From CBDUEF01 sp018063485 (GTDB lineage: Bacteria > Pseudomonadota > Alphaproteobacteria > Rhodobacterales > Rhodobacteraceae): a stretch of 64,000 nucleotides of DNA. The position numbers were made by a program, and so were the translations under genes. Numbering within the stretch: the stretch's first letter is position 1; every line of letters starts with the position of its first letter. Positions 56,469-64,000 of the stretch are shown here, in pieces. The stretch is taken from NCBI GenBank assembly GCA_037045435.1, contig JBAOID010000041.1:159617-223616 (forward strand), in the 5' to 3' direction. Under the pieces are notes generated by a model. That model had not been told where the DNA came from and made no database searches. It saw nothing but the letters and a program-made list of their open reading frames with translations.

Positions 56469-56738
56469 TCAGTAACCTTCTCCGAAGAGATTGGCCACCA
56501 ACGCCGCCAGTGCCTCGGCAAGCGCGTCTGCCTGCGGGCCGCTGGTGATTACTTCAATAGTGGTTCCGCGCGAGGCTGCCAACATCAAAAGCCCCATGAT
56601 GCTGTCACCCGACACGGTCATATCATCTTTTGTCACCAAAGCGGCGGCATCAAAAAACTCAACCACTTCGACGAATTTCGCCGAAGCACGGGCATGAAGC
56701 CCCTTTTCATTTTGGATAAGAAGCCTGATTTCCGCCAT
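56469..56738 (-). CDS. ptsH: HPr-like phosphocarrier protein
   Basis: 89 residues. His15 in NEKGLHARASAKF is the EI-dependent phosphorylation site, and Ser46 in TVSGDSIMGLLMLAAS is the HPr-kinase site, both present at canonical positions. With EIIA and HPr kinase just upstream it forms the incomplete, sugar-transport-independent PTS of alphaproteobacteria, a regulatory phosphorelay. The gap to the EIIA gene is 3 bp. Confidence 0.94.
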   Translation of the reverse strand: MAEIRLLIQNEKGLHARASAKFVEVVEFFDAAALVTKDDMTVSGDSIMGLLMLAASRGTTIEVITSGPQADALAEALAALVANLFGEGY

Positions 56739-56741
56739 TAA

Positions 56742-57137
56742 TCAGGCCCCTGCCCCAAGATCGAGCGCGTTGATATATTTTCGCCCCGCCTCCAGTGCCG
56801 CCGCCACAGCAATTGCGACCGGCAGGTCGCGCGATTTTGTGAGCTTGATCAGCATCGGCAGGTTTGCGCCATAAAGGATTCGCCTGTCAGGGCCTGCACA
56901 AGCCATCAACGACAGATTTGACGGCGAACCGCCGAACATATCGGTGACAATGACGACTCCCTCACCCCCATCCACCTCATTGGCGGCATCGCAGATTTCC
57001 GCCTGCTTGCCAAGGCGGTCGTGGTCATCTTCAATCGCAATAGCGCGCATTGCGGCCTGCGGCCCCACCACATGCTCTACCGCCGCGAGATACTCGCGCG
57101 CCAATCCACCATGTGCCACGATCACGATGCCGATCAC
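56742..57137 (-). CDS. PTS EIIA component, mannose type
   Basis: 131 residues with GTG start 57137 (VIGIVIVAHGGLAREYL). His9 in the VAHGG block is the phosphorylation site. The rest is GEGVVIVTDMFGGSPSNLSLM and ANLPMLIKL, the EIIA-Man fold. No EIIB/C/D transport genes are present, so it probably acts as a phosphorylation-dependent regulator. In related bacteria such EIIA proteins influence ChvG/ChvI-type signalling; here the genes share a cluster. Confidence 0.92.
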   Translation of the reverse strand: MIGIVIVAHGGLAREYLAAVEHVVGPQAAMRAIAIEDDHDRLGKQAEICDAANEVDGGEGVVIVTDMFGGSPSNLSLMACAGPDRRILYGANLPMLIKLTKSRDLPVAIAVAAALEAGRKYINALDLGAGA

Positions 57138-57144
57138 GCGCTTC

Positions 57145-58050
57145 TCACCTTGATCCTGCGGCTTGAGCAGCCGCCTTACGTTCCAGTTCCCGGTGACGTA
57201 TTGACACTGCCCAGCCGGCTTGCGCAAGCACATTGGCCATCTTTTCCGCCACGGCAACTGATCTGTGCTGCCCACCGGTACAGCCAAAGCCGATCGACAA
57301 ATGCGCCTTGCCCTCCTCGAGGTGAGCAGGGAGGATAAAGATCACAAGATCCCGCAATTTTTCAAAGAAGGGCGAAAAGTGTGGATCTTCCGCAATATGG
57401 GCGGCGACGGCCGGGGCCCGGCCATCCAGATCGCGTAAACTTGGTGCCCAGAACGGGTTTTTCAGAAAACGACAGTCGAAGACCATGTCCACACCGCGTG
57501 GCAGGCCACGTTTGTAGCTGAAGCTCTGCACCGAAACACCCATCGCCGCTGCGCTGCTGGCATCGAACCACAGCCGCAGTTCGGCCTTCAGTTCATGCGG
57601 CGACAATTCGGTGGTGTCGATCAGATGATCGGCCCGCGCCCGGATCGGTGCCAGCAGGTCAATTTCGCGGGCAATGCCTTCGGTTGGCGTTTCACTTTCG
57701 GCCATAGGATGCCGTCGACGCGTCTGCGAATAGCGCCGGATCAATTCGCTTGCATCGCAATCAACATAGAGCACTTCAAGCGCAACCCTGCGGTCACGGG
57801 TCAGGCTGTCGATCAATTCAATCAATGTGGCCGCACTGAAATCGCGGTTGCGTACATCAATGCCCAGGGCAATCGGGCGCGCCAGCGGTTCACCCTCGAT
57901 CAAGCGCGGAATCAGACTTAGCGGCAGGTTGTCGATCACCTCGAAACCAAGGTCTTCCAGCGCATGAATCGAAGTCGAACGCCCGGCACCCGAGGGGCCG
58001 GTTACAAGAACCAATCTGTGTTCTTTGCCATCGTCTGAAAGCGTTAACAC
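57145..58050 (-). CDS. rapZ: RNase adapter protein RapZ
   Basis: 301 residues. The N-terminal P-loop is LVTGPSGAGRSTSIHALEDLGFEVIDNLP in parts (Walker A GPSGAGRS), followed by AIGIDVRNRDFS, VLYVDCDASELIRRYSQTRRRHP, FSYKRGLPRGVDMVFDCRFL and LSIGFGCTGGQHRSVAVAE. In E. coli RapZ binds glucosamine-6-phosphate and guides RNase E to a small RNA; in alphaproteobacteria its genetic place in the hprK-ptsH cluster suggests a PTS-linked role. Confidence 0.95.
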   Translation of the reverse strand: MLTLSDDGKEHRLVLVTGPSGAGRSTSIHALEDLGFEVIDNLPLSLIPRLIEGEPLARPIALGIDVRNRDFSAATLIELIDSLTRDRRVALEVLYVDCDASELIRRYSQTRRRHPMAESETPTEGIAREIDLLAPIRARADHLIDTTELSPHELKAELRLWFDASSAAAMGVSVQSFSYKRGLPRGVDMVFDCRFLKNPFWAPSLRDLDGRAPAVAAHIAEDPHFSPFFEKLRDLVIFILPAHLEEGKAHLSIGFGCTGGQHRSVAVAEKMANVLAQAGWAVSIRHRELERKAAAQAAGSR

Positions 58051-58063
58051 CCTATTCCCATTC

Positions 58064-58498
58064 CTATGCCTGCCGACCCTGCCTCACATAGCACATGAGC
58101 GCGAAAGGGAAATGGTCAACCGCGACCTTGTGAACAAGGTTCAACCCCACCCCGGCCAGTGACAGGCTGCGAATGGGCGGCAATCGTTCCGTTTCGGTTT
58201 GCGCCATATCTACGGCCAGCGTCAGCGCCACCCTTGCGACGACAGGGCTGTTCAACAAACCGACAAACCGCGCCTCGATCAGGCCAGAGAGGGTCGCAGG
58301 CGCTGTTGCATGAAGCTGGCATCCCTCGCGTGTGATCAGTGTGCGGTCATCGGCCACCAGGACTGCACCCAGCGCGATCAATTGCAGTGCCAGCGCGGAT
58401 TTTCCAGACCCACTCGGCCCCAGTATCAGCAAACCACGCCCCTCAATCGACACGCAACTGGCGTGCAGATCAAGGCGCTCTGCCGGATCTGCCGTCAC
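58064..58498 (-). CDS. hprK: HPr kinase/phosphorylase, short form
   Basis: 144 residues. Only the catalytic domain is present: LHASCVSIEGRGLLILGPSG, Walker A GPSGSGKSAL, VADDRTLI (DD motif) and IEARFVGLL (HPrK signature, Glu-Ala-Arg). Firmicute HprK is about 310; this short version without the N-terminal domain is normal for alphaproteobacteria. It phosphorylates HPr at Ser46. The start ATG 58498 overlaps the chvG stop by four bases. Confidence 0.93.
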   Translation of the reverse strand: MTADPAERLDLHASCVSIEGRGLLILGPSGSGKSALALQLIALGAVLVADDRTLITREGCQLHATAPATLSGLIEARFVGLLNSPVVARVALTLAVDMAQTETERLPPIRSLSLAGVGLNLVHKVAVDHFPFALMCYVRQGRQA

Positions 58499-60186
58499 AC
58501 CGGCAGGCCAACCACAAACCGCGCACCCAAGGGGTCAGAGGTTGGATCGGCATTGGTTGGGCGGATATTCTCAGCCCAGATCACGCCGCCATGTGCCTCG
58601 ACGATCTGTTTGGAGATCGAAAGCCCAAGGCCCGAGTTGTTGCCGAAATGCTTTGCTGGCCGGTCGGAATAGAACCGCTTGAATACCTTGCCCAAAGCGC
58701 CCTCGGGAATGCCAGGGCCGGTATCTTCCACCACGATCAATACCCGGTTGTCGCGTTTGCGCACCCAGACCCGCACCGCATCACCATCCTCGCAAAACGA
58801 AACGGCATTGGTGATTAGATTGACGAACACCTGCGCCAGCCGCGCCTCAAGCCCGCAGATGATGATCGCGCCGGGCGGGAAATCGGTTATCAGCTCGACC
58901 CCCTTTTCCGCAGCCTGCCGGCCCAAAAATTCAGTAAGGTTGCCCAGAGTTTTCAATAGGTTGAAATCCTCTTCCTCTTCCTTGACAAGTTCACTGTCAA
59001 GGCGCGAGGCGTTGGAGATATCCGATACCAGCCGATCCAGACGGCGCACGTCATGGTCAATCACGTCCAGCAGTTTTTCGCGGTGATCTTCCTTTTTCAC
59101 CATCCGCAACGAACCAACTGCCGAGCGCAACGAAGCCAGCGGATTCTTGATTTCATGGCTGACATCGGCGGCAAACTGTTCGTTGGCGTCGATCCGATCA
59201 TAGAGTGCGGTCACCATGCCGCGCATCGCCACCGACAGGCGGCCAATCTCATCCGGCCTTGCGGCCAGATCGGGAATGCGTACACGACCTGGCGTCATCT
59301 TGCGCGCGTCTCGGTCGCGCCCCAGCTCCGCCGCCGCCGCGAGATCCGAGAGCGGGTTGGCAATGGTTGAGGCCAGCACGAGGCTTAGGCCGATCGAGAC
59401 CAGCAACGCCAGAACAAACATCTGCAAGACCTGCTCGCGCTCATAGCGCACCAGTTTGTCAATTTCACCTTCGGCCGAGGTCAAGGCCACCGCCCCGATC
59501 ACAATTCCACCTTTGACGACCGGCGTGGCCACCGAGAACAGCGCACCACCCTGTGGCCCGCGTCCGGTATTGATCGCCGTCTCGCCCGCCATCGCCTTGG
59601 GCAACAGATCGCGCGCCAGAGTTTCCCCAGTGATCGGCGCAGTTTGGCTTTCGCTGCCGCTCATCATGCCGGAAACAGCTTCCCAGATTGCTGCAAGAAA
59701 ATCAGTGATGATGGTAGATCGTTCGCCCCGCAGATCATTGGCCGAGGCGCGATCTGCCCCAACCCCTTGCGACACCAGCTTGCCCGCCGGATCGAACAAG
59801 AACACCTCAACCCCCGGCCCCACCGGGATATTTGCAAAACTGTCGGGCAGACGAGCCTCTGGCCCGGCCTGCATCACCGATGCGATCAACTGCGCCTCGG
59901 TCACCAGACCCTGCTCGCGATGCACCACAAGACTGTCGCGGAACGGGTTCAAGAACAGCACCCCGGCCACCAGAACCACCAGCGCCATCAGATTGAACAC
60001 GATGATCTTACGCGCCAAAGGTGAGCGGTTCAGTGCGACAATGCCGCGCCTGTTGCGCCCTTGGCGCAAAGCGGTGTCGGCCACCGCCTCGGGCGAGACC
60101 CAGTCTTCGCCCAGGAGCACTTCACCGGATTTGCCTTTGGGCTGTGCGGCCATATGAGGAACCGAGGACATTCTTGCCGAGTTCAT
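58495..60186 (-). CDS. chvG: ChvG-like sensor histidine kinase
   Basis: 563 residues. Membrane helices near 60-82 (IIVFNLMALVVLVAGVLFL) and near 255-280 (LQMFVLALLVSIGLSLVLAS) enclose a periplasmic sensor of about 170 residues. HAMP follows, then HisKA with FAADVSHEIKNPLASLRSAV (phospho-His), and HATPase blocks LVNLITNAVSF (N box), VEDTGPGIPEGAL (G1) and NSGLGLSISKQIVEAHGG (G2). The cognate kinase of ChvI; orthologues sense acid or envelope stress and control surface polysaccharide and carbon genes. Confidence 0.92.
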   Translation of the reverse strand: MNSARMSSVPHMAAQPKGKSGEVLLGEDWVSPEAVADTALRQGRNRRGIVALNRSPLARKIIVFNLMALVVLVAGVLFLNPFRDSLVVHREQGLVTEAQLIASVMQAGPEARLPDSFANIPVGPGVEVFLFDPAGKLVSQGVGADRASANDLRGERSTIITDFLAAIWEAVSGMMSGSESQTAPITGETLARDLLPKAMAGETAINTGRGPQGGALFSVATPVVKGGIVIGAVALTSAEGEIDKLVRYEREQVLQMFVLALLVSIGLSLVLASTIANPLSDLAAAAELGRDRDARKMTPGRVRIPDLAARPDEIGRLSVAMRGMVTALYDRIDANEQFAADVSHEIKNPLASLRSAVGSLRMVKKEDHREKLLDVIDHDVRRLDRLVSDISNASRLDSELVKEEEEDFNLLKTLGNLTEFLGRQAAEKGVELITDFPPGAIIICGLEARLAQVFVNLITNAVSFCEDGDAVRVWVRKRDNRVLIVVEDTGPGIPEGALGKVFKRFYSDRPAKHFGNNSGLGLSISKQIVEAHGGVIWAENIRPTNADPTSDPLGARFVVGLPV

Positions 60187-60884
60187 TCTTCGTTATAGCG
60201 ATAACCAATGCCATACAGCGTTTCGATTGCCGAGAAATCATCGTCAACCGAGCGCATTTTCTTGCGCAACCTCTTGATATGGCTGTCGATCGTACGATCA
60301 TCGACATAAACTTGGTCGTCATAGGCCACGTCCATCAACTGATCGCGCGATTTCACGAAACCAGGGCGTTGGGCCAGAGCCTGCAACAGCATGAATTCAG
60401 TCACTGTCAGCGAGACATCCTTGCCTTTCCAGGAAACTGAGTGACGCAGCGGATCCATCCTCAGATGCCCGCGCTCCATGATCTTGGTTTCTTCGGTCAC
60501 CGCCACTTCGCCAGTGACAATCGCCTCATTCCGGCGCAGCAGCGCGCGGATACGTTCGACCAAAAGGCGCTGGCTGAAAGGCTTCTTGACGTAATCGTCA
60601 GCCCCCATCCGCAGGCCCAGAACCTCGTCAATCTCATCGTCTTTCGACGTCAGGAAGATCACCGGCATGGAGGTTTTCTGCCGCAATCGCTGCAACAGAT
60701 CCATCCCGTCCATCCGGGGCATCTTGATGTCCAAGACCGCCATATCCGGCATGCGCCGGTTGAAAGCATCGAGTGCGGACTGACCATCATTAAAGGTTTC
60801 AACCTCAAAGCCTTCGGCCTCAAGAGTCATTGATACAGACGTCAGGATATTCCTGTCGTCGTCCACAAGGGCGATCCTTGCCAT
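60183..60884 (-). CDS. chvI: ChvI-like response regulator
   Basis: 233 residues. Receiver: IALVDDDRNILTSV, Asp52 in DMAVLDIKMPRMDGMDLL, VIFLTSKDDEID and DYVKKPFSQ. OmpR-type winged helix: SLTVTEFMLLQALAQRPGFV, VYVDDRTIDSHIKRLRKKMR and LYGIGYRYNE. Overlaps chvG by four bases. Its 5' side faces pckA across a 343-bp shared regulatory region; in rhizobia ChvI orthologues affect gluconeogenic genes, so autoregulation and pckA control from this gap are plausible. Confidence 0.93.
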   Translation of the reverse strand: MARIALVDDDRNILTSVSMTLEAEGFEVETFNDGQSALDAFNRRMPDMAVLDIKMPRMDGMDLLQRLRQKTSMPVIFLTSKDDEIDEVLGLRMGADDYVKKPFSQRLLVERIRALLRRNEAIVTGEVAVTEETKIMERGHLRMDPLRHSVSWKGKDVSLTVTEFMLLQALAQRPGFVKSRDQLMDVAYDDQVYVDDRTIDSHIKRLRKKMRSVDDDFSAIETLYGIGYRYNEE

Positions 60885-61054
60885 GTTTGGGCTTCCCTAT
60901 TCTGCTCGGCTTGCCTGATTTTCTTTGCATATTCCGGGTTATAGAGCATGGAATCAACCTTTATCTGCGAATCATCCAAGCGACTGACTCCATTAGCCGC
61001 TAAATTCCCCAATGAATGACTAATATGCCGCAGTATCTTGCCGATCAAAGTCTT

Positions 61055-61086
61055 GGTTGCGCTAACCCGCCGATGGTTGCGCTAAC
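61055..61086. promoter_or_regulatory. Two 12-bp direct repeats between chvI and pckA
   Basis: GGTTGCGCTAAC occurs exactly at 61055-61066 and 61075-61086, 20 bp apart start to start (about two helix turns), 142-173 bp upstream of pckA. The rest of the 343-bp gap 60885-61227 shows no gene. The repeats resemble half-symmetric LacI-family operators (GTT-N5-AAC). Confidence 0.5.
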
Positions 61087-61227
61087 TGTGCCAAAGCCTC
61101 CTATTCCTTGGAAAATCTGCATGTTATAGCAAAAATCACAGGGGTGGGCCCATGCCTGTTCTGTGCGAAACCCCGTGCAGAGTGTTTCAGCCGACAATCC
61201 ACCCCGACGGAAAATGGAGCAAGCAAG

Positions 61228-62826
61228 ATGACTTATGGACGTGTAAACCCAACGCAACGGCTTGAAGATCAGGGCATCGTCGGTCTGGGAAACGTCTATT
61301 ACAACTATATCGAGCCAGCCTTGGTCGAGGCCGCAGTACAGCGTGGCGAGGGCAAATTGGGCATAGGCGGAGCGTTTCTGTGCGAAACCGGCCAATTTAC
61401 CGGCCGCTCGCCAAAAGACAAACATGTCGTGCGCTCGCCGCTGACCGAAAACACCATCTGGTGGGAAAACAACGCCGCGATGGCACCCGACGCCTTTGAC
61501 AGGCTCTATGCCGATTTGCTCGATCATATGAAGGGGCGCGATTATTTCGTGCAGGATCTCTTTGGCGGGGCTGATCCTGTGCATCGGCTGGATGTGCGGA
61601 TGGTTACGGAACTGGCTTGGCATGGCCTCTTCATCCGTCACCTGCTGCGCCGCCCCGAGCGTACCGAGCTTGACAGCTTCACCCCCGATTGGACCGTGAT
61701 CAACTGCCCCAGCTTCAAGGCTGATCCGGTACGTCACGGTTGCCGCACCGATACCGTTATCGCACTGAACTTTGACCGCAAGCTGATCCTGATCGCCAAC
61801 ACCGCCTATGCAGGCGAGAATAAGAAAGCTGTGTTCACGCTGCTGAACTATCTGCTGCCGGAAAAGGGCGTGATGCCGATGCATTGCTCAGCCAACCATG
61901 CCATCGGCAATCCCGTCGATACCGCCGTGTTCTTCGGCCTGTCTGGCACCGGCAAGACCACGCTTTCCGCCGATCCTTCACGCACCCTGATCGGCGATGA
62001 TGAACACGGCTGGTCCGATCACGGCACCTTCAACTTTGAGGGCGGCTGCTATGCCAAGACGATCAATCTGTCGGCCGAGGCCGAGCCGGAAATCTACGCC
62101 ACCACCCATAAATTCGCGACCGTGGTGGAAAACATGGTCTATGATCCCGACACGCTGGAACTGGATTTCGACGATGACAGCCTGACGCAGAACATGCGCT
62201 GCGCCTATCCGCTGAACTATATCTCGAACGCTTCGGCCAGCGGATTGGGGGGGCACCCGAAACATGTGATCATGCTGACCTGCGACGCTTACGGCGTGCT
62301 GCCTCCGATTTCACGGCTGTCGCCGGCGCAGGCGATGTATCATTTCCTGTCGGGTTTCACCTCGAAAACACCGGGCACCGAGCGCGGGGTGCTGGAGCCG
62401 ACCCCAACCTTTTCGACCTGTTTCGGCGCGCCCTTCATGCCGCGTCGGCCCGAGGTATATGGCAAACTCCTGCAGGAAAAGATCGCCAAGTTCGGCGCCT
62501 CGTGCTGGCTGGTCAATACCGGCTGGACAGGCGGTGCCTTTGGCACCGGCAAGCGGATGCCGATCAAGGCAACACGGGCCTTGCTGACGGCTGCGCTGAA
62601 CGGAACGCTGGCGAAAGCCGAGTTCCGCCGCGATCCCAATTTCGGCTTTGACGTGCCCGTTTCAGTGGCCGGGGTGGATGACGCCTTGCTGGACCCGCGC
62701 CAAACTTGGGCAGACGGAGAGGCTTATGATGCTCAGTCCCGCAAATTGGTTGGGATGTTTGCCCGGAATTTCGACCAATATGTCCCCCATATTGATGCCG
62801 ATGTTAAAGCGGCAGCGATCCGGTAA
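61228..62826 (+). CDS. pckA: Phosphoenolpyruvate carboxykinase (ATP)
   Basis: 532 residues from ATG 61228, with GGAG at 61216-61219; upstream in-frame codons are not conserved. ETGQFTGRSPKDKHVVRSP, MHCSANHAIG, kinase-1a FFGLSGTGKTTLSAD near 234, kinase-2 LIGDDEHGWSD, FNFEGGCYAKTINLS, and the adenine-binding NTGWTGGAFGTGKRM. It converts oxaloacetate and ATP to PEP and CO2, the entry to gluconeogenesis. It lies next to the ChvGI/PTS cluster and upstream of mcd. Confidence 0.97.
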   Translation: MTYGRVNPTQRLEDQGIVGLGNVYYNYIEPALVEAAVQRGEGKLGIGGAFLCETGQFTGRSPKDKHVVRSPLTENTIWWENNAAMAPDAFDRLYADLLDHMKGRDYFVQDLFGGADPVHRLDVRMVTELAWHGLFIRHLLRRPERTELDSFTPDWTVINCPSFKADPVRHGCRTDTVIALNFDRKLILIANTAYAGENKKAVFTLLNYLLPEKGVMPMHCSANHAIGNPVDTAVFFGLSGTGKTTLSADPSRTLIGDDEHGWSDHGTFNFEGGCYAKTINLSAEAEPEIYATTHKFATVVENMVYDPDTLELDFDDDSLTQNMRCAYPLNYISNASASGLGGHPKHVIMLTCDAYGVLPPISRLSPAQAMYHFLSGFTSKTPGTERGVLEPTPTFSTCFGAPFMPRRPEVYGKLLQEKIAKFGASCWLVNTGWTGGAFGTGKRMPIKATRALLTAALNGTLAKAEFRRDPNFGFDVPVSVAGVDDALLDPRQTWADGEAYDAQSRKLVGMFARNFDQYVPHIDADVKAAAIR

Positions 62827-62832
62827 AACCTT

Positions 62833-62864
62833 GCCTTAAGGTGCCGCATCTGTGCGGTGCCTTT
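62833..62864 (+). terminator. Rho-independent terminator of pckA
   Basis: AAGGTGCCGCA and TGCGGTGCCTT form an 11-bp perfect stem with loop TCTG, starting about 10 bp after the stop; only a short T run follows. Confidence 0.75.
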
Positions 62865-62981
62865 CAACCTTCCACAAATCCGAGGCTTGCAGGGCAGAAT
62901 TTGCGCCAGGTTAACGCTTTCCTGGCCATCCACTGCCGGAGTGTAAACCCCGCCGAGACACATTCGAAACTATTGTCAAGA

Positions 62982-63015
62982 TTTTGCGAAAGTATGTTGC
63001 GCTGCAATTGCGAAG
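62982..63015. promoter_or_regulatory. Repeated TTGCGAA motif upstream of mcd
   Basis: TTTTGCGAAA at 62982-62991 and ATTGCGAAG at 63007-63015 share TTGCGAA, 24 bp apart, 45-77 bp upstream of the mcd-like start. The pattern resembles the TTTGC-type sites of short-chain acyl-CoA regulators (RamB/PccR group), by analogy only. Confidence 0.35.
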
Positions 63016-63058
63016 GCGCTAGGCATTTTGCATCCGCAGCATTCCTGAAGGTATCGCC

Positions 63059-64000
63059 ATGGCCCTCGATTCCCCTGACGCCGTCTTGATGGCCGATCTT
63101 TTGCCGCTGACCGAACAAGCACTGCCAGAAATCGAGACGCTGTTTGACGCCGCCCGCGAAGCCTTGCGCAGCCGCGTCACCCTTGGTGGAAAGATTTCTG
63201 CCTCGGCGCTTGAGGAGCACCAATGCGCAGCCCACGGCCTGTCTTGGCTGGCCACCTATGTCCAGGCGCTGCGCCAATTGCGACACTGGGCCGGGCGGCT
63301 TGAGGCCGAAGGCGGCTTTGGCGAGATGGAAGCCCTGATCCTGCAAATCGGCTTTGGCGAATATCTCGCACAGATCTACGGCGGTATCCCCATGTCGCAG
63401 GGTGAGATCGCCCGGCTGGCAGATCTGGGAATTTCCGCCACGGCAGGGCTACCAGCCGCGCAACTGATCGCCAAGGGGAATACTCCTGTTGCGCGGATGC
63501 GCCTGGTTGCGTTGATGCGCGACAATCATGGCCGCGCCACTTTTGGCACCACCGGACTTGATGCCGAACTGGAGATGATCCGCGACCAGTTTCGCCGCTT
63601 TGCCGATGATGAGGTGATCCCCCACGCCCATGGCTGGCATCTGCGCGATGAATTGATCCCGATGCAGATCATCGAAAAGCTGGCAGAGATGGGGGTGTTT
63701 GGCCTGACCATTCCCGAAGAATTCGGCGGCTTTGGGTTAAGCAAAGCCTCGATGGTGGTGGTGAGTGAGGAATTGTCGCGCGGCTATATCGGGGTAGGCT
63801 CTTTGGCCACGCGCAGCGAGATTGCCGCAGAATTGATCCTGTGCGGCGGCAGCGACGTTCAAAAGGCGCAGTGGTTACCGAAACTGGCCAGCGGGGAAAT
63901 CCTGCCAACGGCGGTGTTTACCGAGCCAAACACCGGGTCTGATCTGGGATCTTTGCGCACGCGGGCGGTGAAAGCGGGCGATGATTGGGCGGATCGGCGG
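63059..64000 (+). CDS. mcd: Acyl-CoA dehydrogenase, probable methylsuccinyl-CoA dehydrogenase, 3'-truncated by window
   Basis: The frame is open from ATG 63059 to the window end (314 residues) with no stop, so the gene continues outside. The first 160 residues form an extra N-terminal helical domain (HQCAAHGLSWLATYVQALRQ, EALILQIGFGEYLAQIYGGIPMSQGEIARL) that ordinary acyl-CoA dehydrogenases lack but methylsuccinyl-CoA dehydrogenase has. The usual fold then begins: MIRDQFRRFADDEVIPHAHGW, MGVFGLTIPEEFGGFGLSKA, and the FAD/substrate loop FTEPNTGSDLGSLRTRA. Mcd oxidises methylsuccinyl-CoA to mesaconyl-CoA in the ethylmalonyl-CoA pathway. Being next to pckA matches Rhodobacter. Confidence 0.82.
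   Translation, partial: MALDSPDAVLMADLLPLTEQALPEIETLFDAAREALRSRVTLGGKISASALEEHQCAAHGLSWLATYVQALRQLRHWAGRLEAEGGFGEMEALILQIGFGEYLAQIYGGIPMSQGEIARLADLGISATAGLPAAQLIAKGNTPVARMRLVALMRDNHGRATFGTTGLDAELEMIRDQFRRFADDEVIPHAHGWHLRDELIPMQIIEKLAEMGVFGLTIPEEFGGFGLSKASMVVVSEELSRGYIGVGSLATRSEIAAELILCGGSDVQKAQWLPKLASGEILPTAVFTEPNTGSDLGSLRTRAVKAGDDWADRR

Noticed and set aside
1..64000. tRNA, rRNA, CRISPR, prophage or defence island
   Set aside because: No cloverleaf arms with a T-loop consensus, no rRNA core sequence, no spacer arrays, and no integrase, toxin, nuclease or phage gene set was found on either strand.

Overview
The window is 64 kb of GC-rich chromosome from an alphaproteobacterium, almost certainly a member of the Rhodobacteraceae. 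Support comes from a CcrM-type (GANTC) methyltransferase, a CenR-like and a ChvG/ChvI-like regulator, the short HPr kinase with RapZ and PTS-type EIIA/HPr, lineage-typical families (DUF2125, DUF3576, DUF4170, DUF6473), and a gene next to pckA that looks like methylsuccinyl-CoA dehydrogenase of the ethylmalonyl-CoA pathway. No rRNA, tRNA, CRISPR array, intact insertion sequence, prophage or defence island was seen. Most of the window is ordinary core chromosome.

Layout. 1-4006: SGNH-type esterase-like gene (cut by the window), a large SGNH plus clan-A glycosidase-like fusion, and a family 2 glycosyltransferase. 4003-7717: exonuclease III, CenR-like regulator, GTP cyclohydrolase II, YggS. 7845-10705: TPR sulfotransferase and a porin. 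11059-15854: DUF3576 lipoprotein, leuS, lptE, holA. 15948-18481: small hypothetical, HPP-CBS membrane protein, a decayed ClC chloride-channel remnant, GAF protein. 18544-21029: OafA-like acyltransferase and CAP-domain protein. 21263-25343: polyamine-type ABC transporter. 25374-29258: leftward flavoprotein, MscS channel, enoyl-CoA hydratase, SDR. 29386-33187: DUF2125, pmbA/tldE, cysQ-like phosphatase. 33221-35562: DEAD-box helicase with a tandem-repeat tail. 35803-38238: DUF4170, waaA and lpxK (lipid A/Kdo). 38428-41912: CoA-transferase, DsbA-like, DUF721, mutY. 41973-45106: alkB-type monooxygenase, ccrM, rnhB. 45156-47083: IS5 transposase remnant, two small exported proteins, a membrane-anchored winged-helix protein. 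47188-56439: parC, SH3 protein, SDR, HIG1 protein, cobalamin adenosyltransferase, etfBA, DUF6473, 3-hydroxybutyryl-CoA dehydrogenase, acyltransferase. 56469-60884: ptsH, EIIA, rapZ, hprK, chvG, chvI. 61228-64000: pckA and the 5' part of mcd.

How the genes connect. The right end is a carbon-status block: a ChvG/ChvI two-component system, HPr kinase, RapZ, EIIA and HPr sit beside pckA (gluconeogenesis) and mcd (C2 assimilation), with ETF and 3-hydroxyacyl-CoA dehydrogenase nearby for acyl-CoA redox. lptE, waaA, lpxK and the porin serve the outer membrane.

Data quality. Fifteen protein-coding genes are split by 22 apparent frameshifts, and every one resolves as a single extra base. Corrected lengths match the expected family sizes. 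This insertion-only pattern points to uncorrected sequencing insertions, not mass pseudogenisation. The ClC remnant is different (internal stop, apparent one-base deletion, loss of most of the gene) and is probably a true pseudogene. Frameshifted genes are listed over their reconstructed span.
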